Positions 1 through 9,276 of a DNA stretch of 33,838 nt are shown here, piece by piece. Where the stretch lies: positions 1 through 33,838 of the forward strand of contig WAPT01000012.1 in NCBI GenBank assembly GCA_015520605.1. Direction: 5' to 3'. The position numbers were made by a program, and so were the translations under genes. The notes beneath the pieces are model-generated. The model did no database searches, was not told where the DNA came from, and saw only the letters and a list, made by a program, of their open reading frames with translations. The stretch is from Nanobdellati archaeon. Lineage in GTDB: Archaea > EX4484-52 > WAPT01. Within the stretch, counting starts at the first letter, position 1; each line of letters starts with the position of its first letter.

Positions 1-199
1 ATGTGTTAATTTTAGGAAGAAGATTAAACTGCTACTGCTGGATGAGGGTCTATGGTTTAAACGCGTCGTGTATTTGCTTTCCTTGTGGTGCAAGCACATG
101 TTGTTTTACTGGAATGTTGTTAAATGAGGTGATGCTTATCCGAACGGTCTCCATAGGGATATCGGTAAATTTATAAAGAAACCCAACCTCAACAATATT

Positions 200-604
200 A
201 TGGATAAAAATTTATTAAGACCCGTATTTGGAAGCATATGGATATTTTCAGGACTATCTAAGATAATAGGATTCTCCTTCATTGTAAATTACCTCCAAAT
301 ATTCGCGGACAAATGTATGTTCGATTTTTATTCTGGATTCATAAGAAACGCTGTTATCCCGAACGCTTATCTGTTCATCTTGCTTGTCTTGATTGCTGAG
401 GTATTTACTGGACTTGCGATCTTGAGAGGTGAGATATTTGCCAAAATCGGTCTAATGTTGGCAATTTTGATGAACATTACATTTACACCGCTCATGCCTC
501 CTGCAACGTTGATCATAAATGCAGCATTCATTCTATGCGAGCTGTATATTCTTCTGAAGCTCGACTTAACCAATAACTACCTCAAAAGATGGAAAGGGTT
601 GTGA
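200..604 (+). CDS. DoxX/MauE-like small membrane protein
   Basis: 134-aa ORF with four hydrophobic segments and a 'RPVFGSIWIFSGLSKI' start typical of DoxX-like proteins; TATA-like 'aatttataaag' about 27 nt upstream of the ATG. Confidence 0.65.
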   Translation: MDKNLLRPVFGSIWIFSGLSKIIGFSFIVNYLQIFADKCMFDFYSGFIRNAVIPNAYLFILLVLIAEVFTGLAILRGEIFAKIGLMLAILMNITFTPLMPPATLIINAAFILCELYILLKLDLTNNYLKRWKGL

Positions 605-804
605 ACGGAGAGAGGTTATCCAAATAACGCCTATATCTTCTTAGTTAATTCATTATATTCTAATTATTTATTAGTGTTACCCTCATTTATTAGTGGCGAA
701 ATCAAGTAGAGAGGTTTTTATTTTTACCTTAAAATTTCTTTTTTGACAAATTCGGCCCCTGAATAAAAATCTTTTTATATCACGAGCTAAATAAAACAAT
801 ATTC

Positions 805-1392
805 ATGGAAGTTAGCCCAAAAGAAATAAAAGAGGCTCTCGAGAAAACATATCGTCCTCTATATTCCCTTTTCTTACCCTATCGTGTTCTTTATCTCATA
901 ACAGCTTCCAGGGATGGGGATAGCAATATAACCCTCATTTCCTTCGCAAAGTACTGGAAAGGGAAAGTAATCATACCTAACATAGCCCTTCTCAAGTCGC
1001 GAGAAAACATAAAGGAAAACAATCGGGTCGTTCTTGTAGCACCAATGCTTTACGAGTACAGAGTTAAAGGTGGGATGTTCAGAAAGATTCTCGACAGACT
1101 TTCCTACAGTATGGTGTCCTTACCCTTTTCAAAACTTGGAAGGTTGAAGGTTCGTGCTTTTCTAACGTTCTCGTTTGTTCTGAAATATCTTTTTCCACCC
1201 TCGAAGTATGTGCTGAGTCCAGCAAGAGAACCCAAGATCTACATAATAGATGGGGTGTGCGAACTGAAATCCGACGGTGAAGAATTCGAAAATATGGAAA
1301 AGCTCATAAAACTCGTAATGCCCGAAGGTTTCAAGTTGAGGGAGGTGCTGGTGATAGAACCTCACGAGATAAATGTGGAAAAGCCGTGGTGA
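805..1392 (+). CDS. uncharacterised protein (possibly FMN-binding split-barrel-like; weak)
   Basis: 195-aa ORF, TATA-like 'ctttttatatc' about 27 nt upstream, overlaps the next ORF by 7 nt. The fold suggestion rests only on the N-terminal pattern 'VLYLITASRDGDSNITLISFAKYWKG'. Confidence 0.6.
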   Translation: MEVSPKEIKEALEKTYRPLYSLFLPYRVLYLITASRDGDSNITLISFAKYWKGKVIIPNIALLKSRENIKENNRVVLVAPMLYEYRVKGGMFRKILDRLSYSMVSLPFSKLGRLKVRAFLTFSFVLKYLFPPSKYVLSPAREPKIYIIDGVCELKSDGEEFENMEKLIKLVMPEGFKLREVLVIEPHEINVEKPW

Positions 1393-2444
1393 AAATGGAG
1401 GTTGACATACTGAAGAAAATACTAGAGAGACGTCTGGAAGACGAAGCGAAGGGTGTGGATAGTGAGATAAACATAACAGAGAAAATGAAGCAACTGATAG
1501 AGAAAAACCGTAGCGATCTGTTTCACTCAACCATCCCGTTTAATTTCCATCTCCTTTCTTGGTGGGAAAATGGTACACACAAGACTTTGTTCATAAGAGA
1601 GGCAAAAGTTGTAGGGAGGAACAGAATTTTCATACCCACAAATGCGAAAATACGGGGTAGAGCCAGCTTTATAGTGTGTCAGTACGCGAAGATGATTGAG
1701 GATAAGGTTTCTGGCTGCGTGGAAATTGAGGCACTGCCGGTCACGCGTATGGTGGGATGGCAGTTTAAGGGGAAAGCCCTACCCCACAACCGCGGTGTAA
1801 TTCTTCTTGTTGATGAAGTTTACTGTGCCATTAGCGGGAAAAAGCTGCAAGAGACATCCGAAAGATATAAGGAGAAGTTGATAAAAAGTATCGTGAAGTT
1901 CTTCTACGAGATTTCTGGCCCGGTAGCTTTGAGAATAGCGAATCAGGCGTTAAAAGAGAGAGGTGTGGTGGTTGGGGGAGACTTTTCCATAAAAGGTGAA
2001 GTTGAGAATGTGGACTACAAAGAGTTAGTAGACATTTTGGTGGATAGTTATGCTCAAATTTTTGGAGAGAGGTTAAGTAGAAACATTCCAAAGCTACTCG
2101 AGAGCATAAGCGAAAGCCTCAGAAGTGCACCCGTTCAGAAATGGATGGCCAGACCGATAAAATCGCGCGGGGTGCATGAGAGAGAGGAAGAAGAGCTAAT
2201 AATCGATATCGTGAAGTTCTTCTACGAGATTTCTGGCCCGGTAGCTTTGAGAATAGCAAACGAGGTGCTGGAAAAAAGCGGCATGTTTATGCAAAGAGAC
2301 TTCACTATCAAATACCGTACAGAATCTCCCGTAAACTATGAAGAGATCATAAGTCGCCTAATAAAGAGATACGCTAAGATCTTTGGAGAAAGACTGGCGG
2401 GAAGGGCCCGGAGGAGAGATGATATGAAGGGAACATATCGTTAG
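1386..2444 (+). CDS. uncharacterised protein with internally duplicated C-terminal domain
   Basis: 352-aa ORF; 'IVKFFYEISGPVALRIAN' occurs twice, and both copies are followed by a 'YAxIFGERL' motif. Confidence 0.65.
   Translation: MVKMEVDILKKILERRLEDEAKGVDSEINITEKMKQLIEKNRSDLFHSTIPFNFHLLSWWENGTHKTLFIREAKVVGRNRIFIPTNAKIRGRASFIVCQYAKMIEDKVSGCVEIEALPVTRMVGWQFKGKALPHNRGVILLVDEVYCAISGKKLQETSERYKEKLIKSIVKFFYEISGPVALRIANQALKERGVVVGGDFSIKGEVENVDYKELVDILVDSYAQIFGERLSRNIPKLLESISESLRSAPVQKWMARPIKSRGVHEREEEELIIDIVKFFYEISGPVALRIANEVLEKSGMFMQRDFTIKYRTESPVNYEEIISRLIKRYAKIFGERLAGRARRRDDMKGTYR
1889..1939 (+). repeat. 51-bp exact direct repeat, copy 1 (within the 1386..2444 CDS)
   Basis: tatcgtgaagttcttctacgagatttctggcccggtagctttgagaatagc, identical to 2207..2257. 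Confidence 0.95.
2207..2257 (+). repeat. 51-bp exact direct repeat, copy 2 (within the 1386..2444 CDS)
   Basis: Identical to 1889..1939, 318 bp downstream (same reading frame). Confidence 0.95.
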
Positions 2445-2506
2445 GGCTAAATATTTGACTTTATTATGTTTCCTGCATTCTGAACCAACTTTCACCAAAG
2501 ATTGGT

Positions 2507-2525
2507 TGTGGTGGTTATCACCACA
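2507..2525. promoter_or_regulatory. dyad/hairpin TGTGGTG-N5-CACCACA upstream of the micro-ORF promoter
   Basis: Perfect 7-bp arms; preceded by a second dyad AACCAA..TTGGTT at 2483..2507; followed by TATA-like 'ctttatattt' at about 2538..2547. Confidence 0.5.
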
Positions 2526-2569
2526 CTCATCAAAAAACTTTATATTTGCCTTCAACCAAAGTCACTATC

Positions 2570-2653
2570 ATGGATGTTGCAAGCGTGATCGTATCGATTG
2601 TTATGATGACTCTTGTAGTGATCGGTGCGGGCTTGCTCTTCATGTCCGGATGA
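2570..2653 (+). CDS. 27-aa predicted single-TM microprotein (MDVASVIVSIVMMTLVVIGAGLLFMSG)
   Basis: ATG to TGA, almost entirely hydrophobic; TATA-like box about 25-30 nt upstream of the ATG. Below the size cut-off of the supplied ORF track. Confidence 0.5.
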   Translation: MDVASVIVSIVMMTLVVIGAGLLFMSG

Positions 2654-2723
2654 AGCGAAAAGGATGTGCTATGTAACACGCTTGGCAGTTTCTTTAAAAA
2701 ATATTGCTTCTCATAACACAAAC

Positions 2724-4436
2724 ATGACCGGACTCGAAGAACTGGCATTAAAGATGGCTCTCATAAATGCTCTTCAGCATGATGGAAAAGCTTGTGAAAA
2801 ACCTGTTATCGGGATGATTCTCAGAGAGAACCCCGAATTTAAAAGAGACGTAAGGGCTGTGGTGGAAGCTGTAAGTAAAGCTGTGCAGCGCGTCAATTCC
2901 ATGAGCAGAGAGGAGATGGAGGAGTTAGCATCAGAACTCGGAGTTGTGGTGGAAGAGAAAGGAAAGAGGAAAGAAGAGGAGCCAAAATTACCACCTTTGC
3001 CAAAAGCCGAGAAAGGCAAAGTTGTAATGAGAATAGCCCCGTTTCCTTCTGGGCCGATTCACATCGGCAACGCGAGACCCTTCATACTTAATGATGAATA
3101 CGTTAAGATGTACGAAGGCAGGTTGATTCTTGTTTTTGATGACACGATAGGAGGTGGCGGAAAAGAGATAGATCCAGAAGCTTACGATCTCATTCCTGAA
3201 GGACTGGAATGGCTTGGCGTTAAGTGGCATGAAGTGGTTTACAAGTCTGATAGGCTTGAGATATATTACGAGTACGCAAGGAAGCTGATAGAAATGGGCA
3301 AGGCTTATGTCTGCTTCTGTGATGTTGACACGCTGAGGGAGAACAGGAGAAAGGGTATCGAGTGCGAGCACAGGAACCACAGTATCGAGGAGAATCTTGA
3401 GTATTTTGAAAAGATGTTATCCAACCATTATAGGGAGGGGGAGGCATCCCTCAGAATAAAGACGGATATGAAACATCCAAACCCAGCTTTTAGAGATAGA
3501 GTACTTATGAGAATAAGCGAGAAGGAACATCCCCGTGTCGGTAAAAAATACGTTGTATGGCCGCTGCTTGAGTTTTCTTGGGCTATCGACGACCACCTGC
3601 TCAACATCACCCACATCGTGAGGGGCAAGGATCTGATGATGGAAACGGAAATGGAGCGCTTCATCTGGGAGATATTCGGGTGGAATCATCCGGTGATAAT
3701 TCACACGGGACTCATGAGAATAGAGGGTATAAAGCTGAGTAAGAGCAAGTTCCAGAAGGAGGTAAGAGAGGGCAAGTTCATGGGGTGGCATGATCCGCGC
3801 ACATGGAGTATGCAGTCTTTAAGAAAAAGGGGCATAACGCCCGAGGCTGTAAGGCACTTCGTACTTTCGGTGGGGATAAGTGAAGCAGATATAACCGTGC
3901 CGGTGGACGCACTTTACAAGGAGAACCGAAGGATTATAGATCCGATAGCCAACAGGTACTTTTTCGTTCACGACCCGGTAAAAGTGTCCATAATAAATAC
4001 ATCACCCACAACGATTAGAGTCCCTCTCCATCCTGACTTTAGGGAGAGGGGTTACAGAGAGATAAGAGTTAGTAAGGAAGTCTACATATGCAGGGAAGAT
4101 GCGGAAATCCTGCGGAAGGAGGGAATGATAAGGCTTAAGGACTTCATTAACATAAGGCTCGTTGATCAGGAAGATGATACTCTGATTGTAGGAAGTATTG
4201 GTGATGGTGGTGTAGACCTCAGAAAGATTAGAAAGGTTCAGTGGGTGCCCACCGACGAAAACATAAAGTTAAAAGTAATAATGCCCGACGCGTCCGTGGT
4301 TGAGGGTCTTGCCGAGCTGAACTGTGCCGAACTCAAGAGTGATGAAGTGGTTCAGTTCGAGCGTTTCGGTTTCTGCAGGATAGAGAGCAATGATAAACTT
4401 AATAAAGAATTGCTCGCATATTATACACACAGGTGA
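2724..4436 (+). CDS. gltX: glutamyl-tRNA synthetase (archaeal type, class Ic)
   Basis: 'APFPSGPIHIGNARP' HIGH-like motif and 'KLSKSKF' KMSKS-like motif; archaeal GlxRS C-terminal beta-barrel. The ORF track opens at 2625, but MTGLEELALKMALINALQHDGKA at 2724 is the likely start (TATA-like 'tttaaaaaatat' about 27 nt upstream). Confidence 0.93.
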   Translation: MTGLEELALKMALINALQHDGKACEKPVIGMILRENPEFKRDVRAVVEAVSKAVQRVNSMSREEMEELASELGVVVEEKGKRKEEEPKLPPLPKAEKGKVVMRIAPFPSGPIHIGNARPFILNDEYVKMYEGRLILVFDDTIGGGGKEIDPEAYDLIPEGLEWLGVKWHEVVYKSDRLEIYYEYARKLIEMGKAYVCFCDVDTLRENRRKGIECEHRNHSIEENLEYFEKMLSNHYREGEASLRIKTDMKHPNPAFRDRVLMRISEKEHPRVGKKYVVWPLLEFSWAIDDHLLNITHIVRGKDLMMETEMERFIWEIFGWNHPVIIHTGLMRIEGIKLSKSKFQKEVREGKFMGWHDPRTWSMQSLRKRGITPEAVRHFVLSVGISEADITVPVDALYKENRRIIDPIANRYFFVHDPVKVSIINTSPTTIRVPLHPDFRERGYREIRVSKEVYICREDAEILRKEGMIRLKDFINIRLVDQEDDTLIVGSIGDGGVDLRKIRKVQWVPTDENIKLKVIMPDASVVEGLAELNCAELKSDEVVQFERFGFCRIESNDKLNKELLAYYTHR

Positions 4437-4440
4437 AAAA

Positions 4441-5262
4441 ATGCCCGCCAAAACAAAAAGAAGTATTGATGATGAGCTCAAAGAGCTGGAAAAAGAGTTG
4501 AAGGAAATTGCTTCTAATGTTGAAAATCTCACATCCCAACATAAAAGGGAACCTGCCGCTTCTCCAGCGCCTCCAGCCGCGGAGGAAAAAACCCAAAAAA
4601 CAGAAAAGGCAGGGGGGAAAATGGGTGAAACCGGAAACTCCGCGAAACTGAGAACAATTAATGTCGAGAAAGAAAAGATCGAAATCGTTCCTTCTGAGAC
4701 TGAAGAGTATGTGGATCTTGATGATAATAAGCTGGAGGAGCTCGCTTCGAGCGGTAAAAGGACCCCCACGTCATCGGCACATTCTCAACAACCACAATTT
4801 CTGCCCCATAGTGCCTTGAATATGCAAAGCGATGGGGTAAAGGGAGAGGGGGTGGAAGTGGAAGCCCCGGAATTACCTTCCCCTATTGAGGATTTAAAAC
4901 CCGTTAGCGAGGAGATACTTCTGGATGGAGTGAATGTCGAGGGGAAGGAAACTGTGACGGATGGAAAAGGAGAAGTGCTCGCCATTCAGGAAGCTGGCAA
5001 AAGCGAGAAAATCGGTGAGAAGCTCGTCACCTCCAGATCGATTGTTGAGGTCGAAGGGCCGGTTTTCGTTAGCCTTACACGGTACAGAGAGATTGTGAGA
5101 ATGCTGAACGAGATAGGCGAGGTAACGAGAGATCTTGATGCACTTATAAGGGAGATGAAGAGTACACGTTCGAAGGGTGTGGAAGAGCTTGAGAAGTGCG
5201 TGGAGCATCTCCAGAGAATGGAGGAGAGAGTCGAGACGCTCATCAAGATCATGCGAATATGA
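4441..5262 (+). CDS. uncharacterised acidic coiled-coil protein
   Basis: Start at MPAKTKRSIDDELKELEKELKEIASNVENL, 5 nt after the gltX stop and preceded by 'aggtg'; charged helices flank a low-complexity middle. Confidence 0.6.
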   Translation: MPAKTKRSIDDELKELEKELKEIASNVENLTSQHKREPAASPAPPAAEEKTQKTEKAGGKMGETGNSAKLRTINVEKEKIEIVPSETEEYVDLDDNKLEELASSGKRTPTSSAHSQQPQFLPHSALNMQSDGVKGEGVEVEAPELPSPIEDLKPVSEEILLDGVNVEGKETVTDGKGEVLAIQEAGKSEKIGEKLVTSRSIVEVEGPVFVSLTRYREIVRMLNEIGEVTRDLDALIREMKSTRSKGVEELEKCVEHLQRMEERVETLIKIMRI

Positions 5263-5439
5263 AGGATTGCACACCGACCATAACCACAGAAAACACCATT
5301 AAAACCAGACGAAAGGATCTGAATTCGGCAATCTTGCAGTCTGCTGTTGCCATCGGCACCACCAAGAGTGAGAGACTCGGTGCGGGTTACTTCGTTTTTC
5401 ATGCTTCCTGTTGCTTTTCTGTGCCGACATTAGATTTAA

Positions 5440-5462
5440 AAATATATCGAATCGATATATTT
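5440..5462. promoter_or_regulatory. 23-bp palindrome AAATATATCGA-A-TCGATATATTT; candidate PadR operator of the export operon
   Basis: Perfect 11-bp arms around one central base, overlapping a TATA-like stretch upstream of the operon that encodes a PadR regulator. Confidence 0.7.
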
Positions 5463-5515
5463 GTTGGTTTGATCGTGTGGTCAGGCGCATAAATAAGATG
5501 TTTGGGGTGGTGTGC

Positions 5516-6772
5516 ATGGAAAATGTAAGTTATGGTGGGGGTTCGGAAGGACTGCGGATGTTCAGAATTATCTGTGCTTTTCTCTTCGCTACGTGTTTTT
5601 TCCTGACGGTAACCGGCGCGACTGTGTTCGCTGAACCACACCTGAATGTAGTGGAAGTTAAGTACTTGCCATATCCTGCTGAAGCGGGCAAGGATCTGAA
5701 CCTCTGGATACTTCTTCAGAACACGGGAGATAAAAATGCGAGTGGAGTCAGCTGTCAGCTCTTGGAGGAGTTTCCGTTTTACCTGCTACCGGAAGAGAAC
5801 GCAACGTATTATGTGGGAGACTTGATACCTGGTAAGGACGCTCTAATCCAGTTCAGGCTGAGTGTTGATCCCCGGGCCAACGAAGGGTGGAAGGAACTAA
5901 AAGTGAGGTGTACCGCAAGCGACGGTGCGATCTGGGTGGAGAAAAAGTTGTCCATCTATGTGAAGGTTAACAGACCGGAACTCATAGTCACCAAACTTTC
6001 AAGCTCGCCCTCGAGACTGATCCCGGATACGCAGGAAAACGCAATAGAAGTTGGTGTTGCGAATGTTGGAGACGCACCAGCTTACGGGGTAGTTGCAAAA
6101 CTCGTTTTGCCCGATGGGTTTAAACCGTCTTACACTTACAGCGATTTGGTCGGTCTCGGAACTCTGAAGGAGGGAGAAAATAAAAAAGCGACTTTTTACG
6201 TTGATGTCGATGCCGGAGTTGCTCCGGGTGTTTACAACGCGACGCTCGTCCTAAATTATGTGGAGAGGTATGCCGGTAAAATCTATAAGAAGACTATAAA
6301 GGAGAAAATACCCATAGAAATACCCTCTTATCCGAAGGTCGTTATCACGAAATACACCACCGAGCCATCTCCTGTTCCGCAGGGTAGTGAGGGAAAGCTG
6401 AAAATCCTCGTCAGAAACGTGGGCGAGGAAAAAGCCGAGAGCGTGTCCCTGAGGGTGTTGAAGAACTCACTCGTACCGATCTCGCTGGATTCGAGGTACG
6501 ACTATGTCGGCACCCTTGAAAAAGGAGAGAACGGCACGGCGATCTTCACCTTCACCGTGGACGACAATGCCGTGCCCAAGGACTACAAACTGAGAATCGA
6601 GTTGAGGTATCTGGCGGGCAATAACGTAGTCACAAGGGACGATTACATCACGATAACTGTCGTGAGCAGAAAAGGAAGGATTTATCATAGTATTGCAGCG
6701 GTGTTGCTCGTCTGCGCATTCATCGTGGTTCTGCTCTACGGAACGAGCTCGAGAAAAAATAAGAAAAAATGA
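5516..6772 (+). CDS. secreted/membrane-anchored protein with about three CARDB/COG1361-type Ig-like repeats
   Basis: N-terminal signal-like 'MFRIICAFLFATCFFLTVTGATVFA'; repeated 'NVGxxxAxxVxxxLxLP...VGTLxxGExxxxxFxxxVDxxA' units; C-terminal TM helix then KNKKK. Start codon uncertain (5498, 5516 or 5558). Confidence 0.8.
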   Translation: MENVSYGGGSEGLRMFRIICAFLFATCFFLTVTGATVFAEPHLNVVEVKYLPYPAEAGKDLNLWILLQNTGDKNASGVSCQLLEEFPFYLLPEENATYYVGDLIPGKDALIQFRLSVDPRANEGWKELKVRCTASDGAIWVEKKLSIYVKVNRPELIVTKLSSSPSRLIPDTQENAIEVGVANVGDAPAYGVVAKLVLPDGFKPSYTYSDLVGLGTLKEGENKKATFYVDVDAGVAPGVYNATLVLNYVERYAGKIYKKTIKEKIPIEIPSYPKVVITKYTTEPSPVPQGSEGKLKILVRNVGEEKAESVSLRVLKNSLVPISLDSRYDYVGTLEKGENGTAIFTFTVDDNAVPKDYKLRIELRYLAGNNVVTRDDYITITVVSRKGRIYHSIAAVLLVCAFIVVLLYGTSSRKNKKK

Positions 6773-6815
6773 CGCCCCTCTCGTTCATGGTTGGTGTGCC
6801 CGGAGTTGAGTCGAT

Positions 6816-7430
6816 ATGGAAGGAGATAATACTAAAAAAGCTGATAATAAAGGGGATGCGGGTGTTAGTCTCTCACGCATCATCATTCCCCGGGGATTCC
6901 TCAAGGCCCACATACTTTATGCGCTATCCATGGGGGAGGCACACGGCTACGAGATAAGGCAGAGGATATTCAAAGAAACGGGATTCTGGAGACCGTCTTT
7001 CGGTACGCTCTATCCGCTTCTCCGAAAGATGAGGGAGGAGGGCTTGATAGAAGTAAGGGAAGAGGGCCCCAGAAGGAAGGTGTATGCGCTGACAGCCAAA
7101 GGTATGGAGCTTGCGGAGAAAATAGCGAGGGTCAGAGACGAACTGAGAGATAAGGTGTATCAGATGCTGGGCCTGTCAACCGGAATGAACGCGGATGAGA
7201 TCAGGTATATTTTTGAGAGTATGAGCAAAGAGGGGATGCCCTCCAGGGAAAGGTGCGAAAGGATACTGGATTTGCTTCATTCGATCGTCAAAAACGTTAT
7301 GCTTGCGCTTTCAAGCACGGATGCCGATATAGATAATATAGAGATGGTACTCCAAGATGCGGAGGAAAAAATCAGAAGCGTGAGGAGTAAAAAAGCAGGA
7401 TCAAAGAAGATCTGTGGTGCTGAAAAATGA
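6816..7430 (+). CDS. PadR family transcriptional regulator
   Basis: 'HILYALSMGEAHGYEIRQRIFKETGFWRPSFGTLYPLLRKMREEGLIEVREEGPRRKVYALTAKG' is a classic PadR winged helix. Confidence 0.92.
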   Translation: MEGDNTKKADNKGDAGVSLSRIIIPRGFLKAHILYALSMGEAHGYEIRQRIFKETGFWRPSFGTLYPLLRKMREEGLIEVREEGPRRKVYALTAKGMELAEKIARVRDELRDKVYQMLGLSTGMNADEIRYIFESMSKEGMPSRERCERILDLLHSIVKNVMLALSSTDADIDNIEMVLQDAEEKIRSVRSKKAGSKKICGAEK

Positions 7431-8443
7431 AGGGGAAAGGAAAGATGATGATAGATGCCAGAAATCTAACTAAAGTCTATCCTAATGGGATGAGAGCGGT
7501 AGACGGCGTTTCGTTCAGCGTTAAGAAGGGTGTTATCTTCGGGTTTTTAGGGCCGAATGGTGCGGGCAAGACGACAACACAAAAAATTCTGTGCACCCTC
7601 CTAAAGCCAACAAGCGGTGAGGTAACTGTTGCTGGATACGATGTTGTCAGAGAGGCTTCGAAAGTTAGAGAGGTAATAGGTGTTGTGTTTCAGGATCCTG
7701 CTCTTGATGAGAAACTTACCGGTCGGGAGAATCTCGAATATCATGCAAGACTTTATGGGATGGACGGAAAAGAAATAAAGCGCAGGATCAGAGAGCTGTC
7801 AGAGTTTTTTGAATTTGGAGATGAGCTCGACAGACTTGTGGCATCTTACTCGGGTGGGATGAGAAGAAAGCTGGAGATAGCGAGAAGCGTGATGCATGAC
7901 CCGGATGTGTTATTTCTCGATGAGCCTACGGTTGGACTTGATGCTCATACTCGAAGAAAGTTATGGAACTACATCCTGGAGATGAGAAAAAACAGAAAGC
8001 TCACGATCTTTCTGACCACGCACTACATCGAAGAGGCTGAGAGGTTGTGCGATGAGGTCGCCATAATGAACAAGGGCAGAATCGTCGCAGGGGGCACGTG
8101 CGATGAGCTCAAGAGGAAGTTCGGCAGAAAGAGCATTCTCATATCATTTCCCAGCTTGGAGGAGAAGGAAAAGGCCCTTAGACTGATCGAGAACATTTCA
8201 GGTATTAGGATTATCACCGAGCGCGATAGGGATGTGGAGGTGCAGCACCCGGATATGGATGAGATCGTGCTGATGAGGGAGATCCAGAACACTCTGCTCA
8301 ACAGAGTGGAGGTTGTTGAGATGAGGATGAAATTCCCATCGCTTGAGGATGTTTACGTGGAACTCACTGAAGATACGGATGGAGGCGGTAGCGGGCATAG
8401 TATTGGTGGGTTCGTGGTGCGGAGAATGATGCATGTCGGGTGA
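7427..8443 (+). CDS. ABC transporter ATP-binding protein (DrrA-like)
   Basis: Walker A 'GPNGAGKTT', signature 'YSGGMRRKLEIARS', Walker B 'DVLFLDEPTVGLD'. Overlaps the padR stop; the start may be at about 7448. Confidence 0.95.
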   Translation: MKGKGKMMIDARNLTKVYPNGMRAVDGVSFSVKKGVIFGFLGPNGAGKTTTQKILCTLLKPTSGEVTVAGYDVVREASKVREVIGVVFQDPALDEKLTGRENLEYHARLYGMDGKEIKRRIRELSEFFEFGDELDRLVASYSGGMRRKLEIARSVMHDPDVLFLDEPTVGLDAHTRRKLWNYILEMRKNRKLTIFLTTHYIEEAERLCDEVAIMNKGRIVAGGTCDELKRKFGRKSILISFPSLEEKEKALRLIENISGIRIITERDRDVEVQHPDMDEIVLMREIQNTLLNRVEVVEMRMKFPSLEDVYVELTEDTDGGGSGHSIGGFVVRRMMHVG

Positions 8444-9276
8444 TAATGGTTATGGAGGGGGTATGTGAAGGCAACCGCTTCCTGAGGGAGTTGCAGGCAA
8501 TTTATGTTATGTGGATGAGACACATCAAAAGGTTCGCGAGGACAAAGGGCAGAGTTGCCGGAAGCATTTTACAACCGGCACTGTTCCTGATAGCCTTCGG
8601 AATTGGTATTGGCAGAGCAATGCCAATGAATGCTGCAGCTTCCATTAACGCTGGAAAGCACGGAAACATTACGGCAGGAATAACCTACTTCGATTTTCTG
8701 GTCTGCGGTCTTATAGGGATGAGCGTGATATTCAGCTCGGTGATGGCGGGAGTGTCCATCATCTGGGACAGGCAGTTCGGCTTTCTGAAAGAGGTCCTGA
8801 TAGCCCCGGTAAGCAGACTCTCAATAGTGTTTGGAAGAACTCTCGGGGCTGTGACGACCTCACTGATCCAAGCGGTTATTATCTATACCTTAGCACTTTT
8901 CATGGGGTTTAGGAGCAGTATTTTCTCTTTCGCTGCATCCATACCTGCGGTGCTCCTCCTCAGTCTCTTCGCCACGGCTCTCGGCATTTTTCTTTCCACG
9001 GTGATTCAGGATGTAGAGAGCTTTCAGATATGTCAAACACTCATCATTATGCCGATCGTTTTTTTGAGCACGGCCTTTATTCCCTACAGCACAGCTCCAG
9101 TATGGATTAAAGCGGTGCTGCGGCTCAATCCTGTATCCTACGGTGTGGACGGCATAAGACACCTGCTGATCGGATTCGGAGAGCTGAGCTTTGCCGTTGA
9201 TGTTGTTACTATTTTCATCGCGAGCATGGGCATGCTGTTCCTTAGCTCCTTGAGGTTCAGTAGGATGGAGGTGTGA
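8440..9276 (+). CDS. ABC-2 type transporter permease
   Basis: Six hydrophobic segments; 'WDRQFGFLKEVLIAPVSR' and 'LNPVSYGVDGIRHLLIG' motifs of ABC-2 permeases. Confidence 0.92.
   Translation: MIMVMEGVCEGNRFLRELQAIYVMWMRHIKRFARTKGRVAGSILQPALFLIAFGIGIGRAMPMNAAASINAGKHGNITAGITYFDFLVCGLIGMSVIFSSVMAGVSIIWDRQFGFLKEVLIAPVSRLSIVFGRTLGAVTTSLIQAVIIYTLALFMGFRSSIFSFAASIPAVLLLSLFATALGIFLSTVIQDVESFQICQTLIIMPIVFLSTAFIPYSTAPVWIKAVLRLNPVSYGVDGIRHLLIGFGELSFAVDVVTIFIASMGMLFLSSLRFSRMEV

Noticed and set aside
663-697. Repeated 'tttattagtg' in the gap upstream of 805
   Set aside because: Ten bases repeated twice in AT-rich DNA; not enough to claim an operator.
1162-1530. 122-aa minus-strand ORF (and similar antisense ORFs such as 3417-3791, 4269-4769, 8890-9318, 10022-10510, 24223-24816, 25268-25903)
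   Set aside because: They lie antisense to well-supported genes, have composition typical of reverse-strand reading, no RBS/promoter pattern and no recognisable motifs.
5299-5402. Possible minus-strand small hydrophobic ORF MATADCKIAEFRSFRLVLMVFSVVMVGVQSFIFA in the gap before the export operon
   Set aside because: The hydrophobic stretch and nearby GGTGGT are suggestive, but the ORF is very short, I see no clear promoter, and overlapping frames are equally open.
5196-5492. 98-aa plus-strand ORF overlapping the end of 4441-5262
   Set aside because: Runs through the palindromic promoter region; composition is not convincing.
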